Shown one piece after another: positions 57,516 to 64,000 of a stretch of DNA of 64,000 bases. The notes beneath the pieces are model-generated. The model did not search any database. It was given only the letters and a program-made list of their open reading frames with translations, and had not been told where the DNA came from. The position numbers and the translations under genes are program-made. Location: assembly GCF_023558375.1 (NCBI RefSeq), contig NZ_CP083762.1, positions 609,363-673,362 on the forward strand, read 5' to 3'. Source of the DNA: Chroococcidiopsis sp. CCMEE 29 (lineage in GTDB: Bacteria; Cyanobacteriota; Cyanobacteriia; Cyanobacteriales; Chroococcidiopsidaceae). Positions within the stretch are counted from its first letter, which is position 1, and each line of letters starts with the position of its first letter.

Positions 57516-57602
57516 ATCCCGATGAGCCGAAAATTATCAACTCTATGCTTGAATTTATTGCCAATCTGATTATCAATTTCTCAGAGAAGTTTTCTTTCTA
57601 GA
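57516..57602 (+). pseudogene. short coding remnant after the group II intron
   Basis: The frame reads TNPDEPKIINSMLEFIANLI and NFSEKF with a stop at 57600-57602. Its composition looks like a true protein end. It may be the end of an unknown gene cut by the mobile elements; no homology is recognised. Confidence 0.35.
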
Positions 57603-57621
57603 TCAAAGCCTTGAGGCCGTG

Positions 57622-57882
57622 CTACCTCTGTGGTTGGTTCTGCCGCCCTTGTTGCTGTATCTGTTGTTCCAACGCTGCCTGCTGCTTGTGCTGCTGTGCT
57701 TGTTGGATATTCGTCAGACGAGCCTGCATTTGTGGTAGTTTAAATACCTCAACAAAATTCCTCATTTCAACAGTATGTGGCTCCTTTTCCCATGCTTGGT
57801 AAGCCTCACCCAGTTTGTCCCATTGCAGTAGCTGTTGTTCTTTGTGCTCTTTTTGGTTAATAGACTGGCTGATCAAGCCCAT
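57622..57882 (-). CDS. small Gln-rich hypothetical protein
   Basis: 86 residues from ATG 57882, also open further upstream as DLQNWDALAVAEVQKT until a stop near 57931, so the original gene may have been longer and truncated. Composition is helical and Gln-rich (TNIQQAQQHKQQAALEQQIQ). Not recognised. The neighbouring ISKra4-type element begins immediately upstream. It could also be a chance frame, though the residue pattern argues for coding. Confidence 0.4.
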   Translation of the reverse strand: MGLISQSINQKEHKEQQLLQWDKLGEAYQAWEKEPHTVEMRNFVEVFKLPQMQARLTNIQQAQQHKQQAALEQQIQQQGRQNQPQR

Positions 57883-57930
57883 AGTTTTTTGTACTTCTGC
57901 TACAGCGAGTGCATCCCAGTTTTGTAGGTC

Positions 57931-58991
57931 TTACTTTGAGAACTGTCCATTGAGGTAGGCGCAGCGCTGCTTCAGCACCTGCGGCACATTGTGTTTGCTC
58001 CATTGTGCCCCCGATATCTTAATTCGCCGTCCTATCTGTTTGACCGTTGATTCAATCGCACCTGAACCAATTGAAATGCCTTCCGCTTGATAATAGCCAT
58101 AGTTGACAATCCGGTGCCGATGCTTGTTGAGATAGGCAATAAAGGTCGTGACTCGCTCGTGTTGCCAATCATTAAACTGTGCAATCGCCCCATCAACATC
58201 CCCTTGCCATAGACAGGCTTGTGCCGCATCTAAGCGTTGCTGAGAACCTCCTACCTTGCCCAAATTTTCGACCAGGTGATACCAGTCTAAAATCTCACGC
58301 CTTTGAGCGGAGATGCCAATCTGTGCGTAAAGATTCCAAATGCCATCATGACCATCTCCCAAGCAAGTCAACGGGTCAGAAAAAGGTTGGGCATTAACCC
58401 AGTTCACTAAACGTTCATTGTCCTGAAAAAACGCACCGACGCAGCCCTCGTGCAGATTCACCCCTTTGTAGTCTCGCCATTCACTGGGCTGTCCTTGGGG
58501 AGTTCGCAGTCGTACCTTGCCCCCGTCTATACTGATTTCATCCACCGCTTGCTCTATCTGTAGTTGCTCCAAGGTTTGACGATGCACCAACCGCTGTTGG
58601 GTGCTATGAGAAACCTTGACCCCAGTCAGGATCTCGATGTCTTCCGCTGTCCGCTCATAGGACTCATTGGCGCTCACCAACAAACAGCACCTCTCCAGGT
58701 AAGGACTCCAGCGGCTGTAGGCTTTGACCTCCAGAATTTGGGCTTGTTTCTCACTGACTCTCAATCGTCCGAGGATGCTCTCAAGGCTGCGCTGTCGTCC
58801 GCTCGTTGTACCGCTGCTTGTTGCGATAAAAAATTTCCCATCTCTGGAGTGACATGTTCTAGCAGATGTCTCCGCACCGCCGTCTCAATCCCTGCGAGTG
58901 TTTTCACCTGCTCTGGGTCGGTTTCTTCGTATAGCAGGGCGGCAATAGCACGAGCGTGAGCTTGAATTTGGGCTTTTTTGTCAGCTTCCAT
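57931..58991 (-). CDS. ISKra4-type transposase in two overlapping frames
   Basis: Frame 1 (58761-58991, 76 codons) is MEADKKAQIQAHARAIAALL and HLLEHVTPEMGNFLSQQAAV. Frame 2 (57931-58764, TTG start overlapping the frame-1 stop) has VSEKQAQILEVKAYSRWSPY, EISIDGGKVRLRTPQGQP with an Asp, CLGDGHDGIWNLYAQIG with an Asp, and ISIGSGAIESTVKQIGRRIK with the Glu. This two-frame form and the GSGAIES motif fit the ISKra4 family. Normal members are fused by frameshifting, so it may be functional. It differs from the single-frame copy at 11520. Confidence 0.82.
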
Positions 58992-59080
58992 CTGTCTTAT
59001 TGGCTAAAGGAGCAATGCTCAAAGTTTAGCGCTGTCTTCAAAACATACGCCTAAGCACTTATACTCACTACAAAATTGAG

Positions 59081-59977
59081 ATGCACTCGTTCCCAATGGC
59101 CAAAATTGGTGTGATATTCAGTTTGGTCACAGGAGCCGTCATTGCTATGTGCATCGATGTTATGAACACTCATGATATTAAATTAGCAAGAAAATTGTAC
59201 AGTTTTCTCAAACCAAATGATGTCCTTTTAGGGGATAGAGCGTTTTGTGCCTATGCCGATATGGTTGCTATTCAACAACTTGATTGCGATGCTGTATTTC
59301 GTAAGCATCAATCTCGCACAACGACTATGCGGAAAGGTAAAATTGTTGGCGACTGTGACAAGCTTGTTACTTGGTGTAAACCTAAAAAGTGCCCAAAAGG
59401 ATTGAGTAAAGATGAATTCTTAGCTTTACCTGCTTCCATAACTGTAAGAGAAATTTACTACTACATTGTTATTCCTGGTTTTCGCACTCAACGAGTTAGT
59501 TTAATCGCTACTCTATTGGATACAACAACTTATCCTACTCTCGAAATTGTTGGGCTTTATGGTAAACGCTGGGACGTTGAACTAGATTTAAGACATCTTA
59601 AAACTACTTTGGAGATGGATGTTTTGCGCTGTAAAACCCCCTCAATGATACGCAAAGAAATTCATGTTTATTTACTTGCTTATAATCTACTTCGTAGCTT
59701 AATGTGGTCGGCTGGTACTACTTACAATACTCCTCCAGATCGTTTATCGCTGCAAGGTACTCGCCATCATTTAATCAACTTTATTCCCAAATTAGAGGCT
59801 GCTGACTCTAAAAAACGGCTTCGCCTTTATCGCACAATGCTTAAAATTATTGCTCACAAGGCTGTTCCTGACCGCCCTGCTAGAAACGAACCACGAGTCC
59901 GTAAACGTCGCTCGAAAGCCTACCCCTTAATGACCAAATCTCGGCAGAAATTACGCAAGCAATTGCAAACCGCCTAA
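59081..59977 (+). pseudogene. IS4-family transposase lacking the N-terminus
   Basis: 298 codons matching the C-terminal two-thirds of the IS4 copy at 48282-51194: FPMAKIGVIFSLVTGAVIAM, VLLGDRAFCAYADMVAI with an Asp, YGKRWDVELDLRHLKTTLEM with the Glu, then PRVRKRRSKAYPLMTKSRQK. The first 150 residues with the first Asp are missing. The right end CTTAGTGCCATTC (near 60001-60011) is mirrored in the IS4 end at 48269. A different species of the same family, truncated. Confidence 0.88.
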
Positions 59978-60156
59978 CCCATAAGTGTTTCAGCTTTTCT
60001 TAGTGCCATTCTGTTTAGAGGGTAGTTTTGTTTTTTGTCCGCTTGCTACAACAGGGTGGTAAAAAGCAGCGGGAGATAAACGAACTAAGGCAGCAATAGA
60101 CCGCTTTACCTCCAAGATGCGCTGAACTGACCCACTTTACCTTGACACTGCCTTAG

Positions 60157-60180
60157 TTCAAGTTAAACTATTAACTTGAA
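60157..60180. terminator. AT-rich 10-bp inverted repeat after the histidine kinase fragment
   Basis: TTCAAGTTAA at 60157-60166 and TTAACTTGAA at 60171-60180 with a 4-base loop, 10 bp beyond the minus-strand stop of the kinase fragment. It could act as a terminator, but no T-tract is evident. Confidence 0.35.
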
Positions 60181-60189
60181 TTTCTCTGA

Positions 60190-60540
60190 CTATTCGGTAA
60201 TGCCTGGTAAGGTGAAGTAAAAGGTAGAACCAACACCTGGTTTGGACTCCGCCCAAATCTTGCCACCATACCGCTCAACAATTCCCTTGCAGGTCGCTAG
60301 CCCAATGCCACTTCCAGAATACTCATTCCCGTGCAGACGCTGGAACGGCTCAAAGATTTGGTCGCCTAGTTTTGGCTCGAAACCTTGACCATTATCCTCT
60401 ACAGCAATCATCCACTCCGCGTCCTTTTTCTTGGCATAGACGTGAATACGTAGTGGAGCGCTGCGTCCATATTTGAGCGCATTGACAACAAGATTCAGAA
60501 ACAGCGGTTGTGCAACAAAGAAGTGTGGGTCTGGTAAAAC
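60190..60540 (-). pseudogene. sensor histidine kinase, ATPase-domain fragment
   Basis: The C-terminal HATPase domain remains: N box LFLNLVVNALKYGRSAPLRI, G1 VEDNGQGFEPKLG, F box IFEPFQRLHGN, G2 GSGIGLATCKGIVERYGGKI and GSTFYFTLP. The HisKA domain and the sensor are missing; an IS1 element cuts the gene at about 60500-60550. It resembles cyanobacteriochrome/phytochrome-type kinases ending in LPG. Fragment only. Confidence 0.85.
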
Positions 60541-60569
60541 AGAAGGATGAGATGACAAAGAGTTAACCG

Positions 60570-61294
60570 ATGAAATGTCCCTTGTGCGATCACCCTAAGT
60601 CCTATCGTCATGGCAGAACCAGCAAAGGGAGCCAACGCTACTTGTGTCCTGAATGCAAGCAAAGCTTCACGGATACGTTCGACACGTTGTACTATCGCCG
60701 TCAAGTCACACCAGAGCAAACTCGTAGCCTTCTGCAAGCGCACAGTGAGGGCAGTAGTCTACGAGGCGTGAGTCGCACGAGTGGGCTGGCCTATGGCACT
60801 GTGGTGAGCGTAATCCGAGCAGCGAGTGTGAAAGGGCAAATGGTGCATAACCAGGAGGTGCAAGGGGTTGAAACCAATCAGATTGGAGCCGACGAGTTCT
60901 GGTCGTTTGTAAAAAAAAGCAGAAACAGTGCCAACCGGAAGAAATCCAAGTTGGAGACTGCTGGGTCGCGTTGAGTTTGGCGCAAACGAGCGGGTTGATT
61001 TTAGCGGCACGAGTGGGCAAACACACCGACCTATTGTTGATGGAATTATTGGTCAGTACGGAGGGCAAAACCAGTTGCCAGGAGTGGGATACCGACGGTT
61101 GGGGTGGATATGAGCGGGTTGTGCCAGACATCGTTAGCCATTTCATTAGCAAGGCTCTAACTCAACAGGTAGAGCGCACCAATGGAACATTGCGGCAACA
61201 GACCGGACGTTGGCATCGACGGCAAAACAAGTTTGGCAAGGTTTGGGGCCAAACGATGGTGACCGCTCGCTTAGTCGTTAGCTATTTCAATTGA
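60570..61294 (+). CDS. IS1-family transposase expressed by -1 frameshift at A8
   Basis: The upstream frame starts MKCPLCDHPKSYRHGRTSKG (zinc-ribbon and helix-turn-helix) and ends soon after GADEFWSFVKK. The downstream frame continues KQKQCQPEEIQVGDCWVALS, then GLILAARVGKHTDLL, TDGWGGYERVV, and QVERTNGTLRQQTGRWHRRQ with catalytic Asp and Glu. They join in the -1 frame at A8 (60911-60918), containing the slippery heptamer A AAA AAA, as IS1 uses A-rich slippage. The copy seems otherwise intact, in contrast with its relative at 25945. It interrupts the kinase fragment. Confidence 0.85.
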
Positions 61295-61408
61295 ATCTGG
61301 TGCCATTCCAGGTTGCACACGACGGCTGCCGAACGGGCAGGGTTAGCCAGCAATCGCTGGTCTTGGCATGATTTGGTTTCCTACCCAACGCTTCTTTGAA
61401 GCACTACC

Positions 61409-61459
61409 TGCGCTTAATCCTACCCCCTCATTCTATCTACAACTGTAGTGCGAATGGTG
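61409..61459. repeat. IS701-type end, extra copy
   Basis: The segment around CTACCCCCTCATTCTATCTA and CAACTGTAGTGCGAATGGTG is repeated at 62648-62698, where it is the 5' end of an IS701 derivative. It is a leftover of another copy. Confidence 0.7.
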
Positions 61460-61465
61460 TTTGGT

Positions 61466-61756
61466 TCAAGGATGTGGGGTAATAGCAAGAATCGTAATTA
61501 CCTCCTTGTGCGGACCATAGTGCCAGAACACTCTAAAAGCAGCGGGTGTTTTACTTTCAACGTAGGCTTCAAAAACTTCCTCGCCATTGGGTCCAGTTAT
61601 CGATTGATACTTATGGGTGTTGAGGCTAGGATGACGTAGATTAGTTTCCATCAAACCTAGCGTCTTCAATACCTTACGGTATTTCTTTGGCTCATTCTGC
61701 TCCAACAAAGCTAGCGTTGCTTGCGCCTCTAAAGTAAATCGCAGCCGAAACTGCAT
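61466..61756 (-). CDS. probable RelE/ParE-type toxin
   Basis: 96 residues from ATG 61756 overlapping the antitoxin stop by one base. The sequence (MQFRLRFTLEAQATLALLEQ, YRKVLKTLGLMETNLRHPSL, HKYQSITGPNGEEVFEAYVE, AFRVFWHYGPHKEVITILAI) has the RelE/ParE order of beta-alpha-alpha-beta-beta-beta and a typical central His/Arg pattern. Such toxins cleave mRNA or block gyrase; which one is not clear. Paired with the upstream gene as a type II module, common on plasmids. Confidence 0.65.
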   Translation of the reverse strand: MQFRLRFTLEAQATLALLEQNEPKKYRKVLKTLGLMETNLRHPSLNTHKYQSITGPNGEEVFEAYVESKTPAAFRVFWHYGPHKEVITILAITPHP

Positions 61757-62043
61757 CAGTCTTCTATCTCCCACTCGGCATACTGAGCAAAGGAACCTAA
61801 ATCATAGGTTTCTCCAGTTGTTGACTGCTCAAGTCCCTGCTGAATCGAACCGGCAGCGTCAGGGTTTCTCCACAGCCATAGTTCCCGCTCGGGAATGCTC
61901 GCCACTGGGTCAAGCAAGATCTGTCCTGCCTGATTGATCATCACGCGATAGCTTTTTAACTTAGCTCCCTGCCCCAAAGTCAAGCGCCCTCGCTCGTCAG
62001 TTCGTACTACATCTTTTGCCACCTTCCAATCTGGTTCTACCAT
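61756..62043 (-). CDS. probable antitoxin partner
   Basis: 95 residues. Likely an AbrB-like or related DNA-binding antitoxin: DVVRTDERGRLTLGQGAKLK resembles the swapped-hairpin RITLG pattern, followed by SYRVMINQAGQILLDPVASI and an acidic C-terminus (YDLGSFAQYAEWEIED), fit for toxin binding. It precedes the toxin with a one-base overlap, the usual order. Function is inferred from pairing. Confidence 0.6.
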   Translation of the reverse strand: MVEPDWKVAKDVVRTDERGRLTLGQGAKLKSYRVMINQAGQILLDPVASIPERELWLWRNPDAAGSIQQGLEQSTTGETYDLGSFAQYAEWEIED

Positions 62044-62149
62044 CTAATGCATTCCAGAAAAACTCAACATTATATCTCTCTATTCTAATAGGGTAAGTGG
62101 GTTTTACCCACCAGAGAGCTTTCAGATAAAATAATTACTCATTATCTGC

Positions 62150-62687
62150 ACTACAGTTGTAGATAATTTCAGGGGCTTGGGCACGCTGGCGATAGTGATG
62201 GTAGCGAGCGAGAGCTTGATGATGCCTGCGCCAGCAAGGCCAATGGAAGAGTGGTGCCAATGACCAAGAGCGGGGAAATAGTAACCTCCAGAGCCATCGC
62301 TTCAATTCGGCGAGGCTAAGCCGGACGAGAGCCCACGGGCCGCTTTGAATGCAACCAAAGAGCCAGCCCCGATGGGAGCCGAAAACAAGGGCGGGATTGA
62401 GAGCTGTGGTAGGGGTTCGACCTGAGAGCGCAACACCGACAGGAAAGCTCCTGCAGCCAAAACTAAAGCAGTATGGCGATGCCAGCCCGTCTGTATAATC
62501 AAAGGCTGCAAGACGTGCTTCGGAACGGGCGTAATACTTTCCCAACCGTTGCTGGAATGACTTGAGGCTATCCCCCCATCTACAGAGTTCTTCCAATGCT
62601 GCCCCACTGGAGAGCAGGTTGAGTTCCTCTTGCATCGCTAGCCTTTGCGCTTAATCCTACCCCCTCATTCTATCTACAACTGTAGTG
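62150..62687 (-). mobile_element. IS701-family deletion derivative
   Basis: Inverted ends GCACTACAGTTGTAGATA at both sides enclose about 540 bp. A minus-strand frame (62135-62635) carries the transposase N-terminus (MQEELNLLSSGAALEELCRW, YYARSEARLAAFDY) and the C-terminus (LAELKRWLWRLLFPRSWSLA, CWRRHHQALARYHHYRQRAQ). The whole catalytic middle is missing. It is non-autonomous, and sits inside an IS6-type gene. Confidence 0.75.
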
Positions 62688-62689
62688 CG

Positions 62690-62814
62690 AATGGTGTATC
62701 TGTGCGTTCATTGAAGGTGCGCCGACATTCCCGGCAGCGAAACACTGCGTATCCGAGATCGGTGGTGCATTGTAGTTTGGTGATCTCGGTAGAGCGACAG
62801 TGGGGACAGTTCAT
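62690..62814 (-). pseudogene. IS6-family transposase, N-terminal fragment
   Basis: From ATG 62814: MNCPHCRSTEITKLQCTTDL and RCRECRRTFNERTDTPF, the zinc-ribbon of IS6-type transposases, cut by the IS701 end just after TPF. The DDE part is gone. Confidence 0.85.
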
Positions 62815-63279
62815 GGAACTCTGGAGCGATTGGTCTTTGGGGTCAGTAGCCAGGATATCAAGAGTTGGGTTCTCCCCTCAACATGAGTAGCCAGTTCTGA
62901 CAGTTTCTCGCAAAGGGCAAGTTCAAGGCGTTGAAAAAGGTGATGTGCGAGCACACATAGAGCTCGTGTCTCAAATTTTTGGTAGGGTTGCTTAATTGAG
63001 TTTAATTTGGGGTAAGCTAATCGGCATTTAAATTGCATCCCCGCGTCACCGCGTCCCCGTGTCACCGCGTCTTCTAGGACTCTGAACATGCAACTTGAAG
63101 GCACATCAGCTTAATCGTTTGCTCTTATGCAGTTTTTGCGACACAACCGTTTTTATTACGCTTTCGACACGGATTGAACTCCCCACACTTAATTTGATAA
63201 TATCTATTATTTTCTAGTGAATTTAGATACGTTTGCCCTAGATTTCAAGTTTGATGAAAGTGACTAGAATCAGCCGTTC
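62815..63279. other. IS6 leader and intergenic region
   Basis: It contains the about 100-bp repeat shared with 8223-8325 (at 62812-62911) and an IS6-type terminus ending near 63149 (rc GGTTGTGTCGCAAAAACTGC). No gene is convincing. A GC-rich tandem of GTCACCGCGTC-like units lies at 63045-63072. Confidence 0.55.
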
Positions 63280-64000
63280 ATGCCGTACTACACCCAACCA
63301 GATCGCATTCCAACGCTGCTAGAAGCTCTCAACCAGCAAACCGTTGAGCAGTTGAAGCTGCTGGCAGGATTGTTGCCGACGGGGACCATTCCTACCCGCA
63401 AAGCTGAATTGGTGAGCTACGTTCAGCAACGGCTGCAAGGCGAATCGCTCAAACGTCTTTGGGAACAATGCGATCGCCTTCAACAAGCCGTCATTTCAGA
63501 AGTAGTCCATTCGTCAGACGATCGCTATCAAAAAGACCGATTTGTCAGTAAGTATGGCAACGAACCAACTTGGGGTACGGGCGATCACTACTCCTACAAC
63601 TACAAACCCTCAATCCTAAAGCTGTTCTTCTACAGCTTCACTATGCCCCAGGATTTGAAAGCACAACTCAAAACCTTTGTGCCACTTCCAGAGCCGACCC
63701 GCATCCAAAGTTTAGAGAGCCTGCCTGCCGCGCTCCCTCGAACGGAGAAGGAGTACGACTACAAGACCCGTACCCGGAAATCCCACCCGCTCAAGCTACC
63801 GCTCCATATCCGGGAGACAGAGCAGGTGGCACGGCGAGATTTGCAAACCGTGTTGCGCCTCGTGGATCTGGGTAAGGTGGCGATCAGTGACAAGACCTTT
63901 TATCCTACAGGTGCAACCCTGAGCGCGATCGCCGAAGTACTTGAAGAGGGCGATTACTACAGCGATTGGACAGAGATCCAATCTCCAGGGGGCTGGCAAT
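63280..64000 (+). CDS. unrecognised protein, 3' end outside window
   Basis: Open from ATG 63280 to the window end (240 codons). The N-terminal stretch (TVEQLKLLAGLLPTGTIPTR, KAELVSYVQQRLQG) resembles a SAP-like or helix-extended-loop-helix DNA-binding motif. Then an aromatic-rich middle (EPTWGTGDHYSYNYKPSILK, LFFYSFTMP) and RETEQVARRDLQTVLRLVDL, GKVAISDKTFYPTGATL. No enzyme motif is seen in this part. The strongly protein-like sequence and codon pattern make it real; its function is unknown. It is the first non-mobile gene after 16 kb of mobile DNA. Confidence 0.75.
   Translation, partial: MPYYTQPDRIPTLLEALNQQTVEQLKLLAGLLPTGTIPTRKAELVSYVQQRLQGESLKRLWEQCDRLQQAVISEVVHSSDDRYQKDRFVSKYGNEPTWGTGDHYSYNYKPSILKLFFYSFTMPQDLKAQLKTFVPLPEPTRIQSLESLPAALPRTEKEYDYKTRTRKSHPLKLPLHIRETEQVARRDLQTVLRLVDLGKVAISDKTFYPTGATLSAIAEVLEEGDYYSDWTEIQSPGGWQ

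Larger units (their letters stand above)
54089..57525 (+). mobile_element. group II intron, interrupted by IS630
   Basis: The 5' end GTGCGACACG at 54089 matches the conserved GUGYG intron start. About 320 bp of structured domain I sequence (with GATGAGGGTGAAAGTCCCTC and GGAAAGCGACTAG) precede the IS630 insertion, and the rest follows from 55527. The intron-encoded protein is at 55779. A domain V-like hairpin occupies about 57438-57472 (GAGCCGGATGCACGGAAACG, closing with CACGTCCGGTTTT), and a domain VI-like hairpin GCAGGT/ACCTGC follows near 57481-57500. The 3' boundary is not fixed exactly. The 5' exon is the leader of an IS256 fragment. Confidence 0.82.

Noticed and set aside
62811..63104. 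Minus-strand frame of 97 codons ending LLISWLLTPKTNRSRVP
   Set aside because: It runs across IS6 leader sequence and a GC-rich GTCACCGCGTC-like tandem, and part of it recurs without the frame at 8.2 kb. No family signature.

Overview
The window reads as cyanobacterial DNA. HIP1-type GCGATCGC octamers recur (for example near 13690, 35239, 36772, 40381 and 47134), and several gene families typical of cyanobacteria are present: a DUF1822 protein, a two-partner-secretion exoprotein next to a TPR protein, a long pentapeptide-repeat protein, a CcmM-like gene with a RbcS-like domain, and sulfate-type CysA. A parA/parB pair at 29.4-31.0 kb and the very high density of insertion sequences fit a large plasmid or an IS-rich chromosomal region. 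No rRNA or tRNA gene was seen.

Layout: (1) 1-3.9 kb is a metabolic cluster: aldo/keto reductase, a VOC-fold gene split by an IS1-type element, a hydroxypyruvate-isomerase-like gene split by an 89-bp MITE, and a monooxygenase-like membrane protein. Both insertions carry 8-bp target duplications, and conceptual removal restores both frames. (2) 4-7.8 kb is a Tn3-family transposase plus tyrosine recombinase. (3) 7.8-13.6 kb holds fragments (CoiA-like, IS110, ISKra4, IS630) around an N-truncated NB-ARC/helical-repeat gene. (4) 13.5-21.5 kb holds a broken TPR gene, a frameshifted TPS exoprotein, a pentapeptide protein, a small secreted peptide, a sigma-like/DUF1822 pair and cysA. (5) 21.6-25.8 kb is a stack of nested insertions: an IS6 remnant hit by IS630, itself hit by two more elements. 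(6) 26-29.2 kb holds a caspase-helicase fusion truncated by an IS6-type end. (7) 29.4-31 kb is parAB, followed by an IS4-type element.

(8) 32.3-47.1 kb is the most coherent functional block, apparently a zinc-starvation (Zur) island. Four 15-bp motifs fitting TGANAATNATTNTCA lie at 33011, 37010, 39666 and 46618, in front of divergent or co-directional transcription units. The genes include four COG0523 (CobW-like) metallochaperones, two of them damaged, and extra copies of enzymes of zinc-using families: FolE, HisI, CysS and a gamma-carbonic-anhydrase/CcmM-like gene. With them are a FeoB-like GTPase-permease, an FAD oxidoreductase with a Cys-rich tail, an alpha/beta hydrolase-like protein, a WD40 protein and SufE. 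The likely logic is that Zur releases these promoters when zinc is scarce, the chaperones direct remaining zinc, and the paralogues back up zinc-dependent reactions.

(9) 47.2-63.2 kb is again mobile DNA: IS1, TnpB fragment, IS50-like inside IS4-like, IS21, IS256 fragment, a group II intron carrying an IS630 element, ISKra4-type, IS4 fragment, IS1, an IS701 deletion derivative and an IS6 remnant. Scattered cargo includes a histidine kinase fragment and a probable toxin-antitoxin pair. (10) An unrecognised gene starts at 63280 and runs off the window end.
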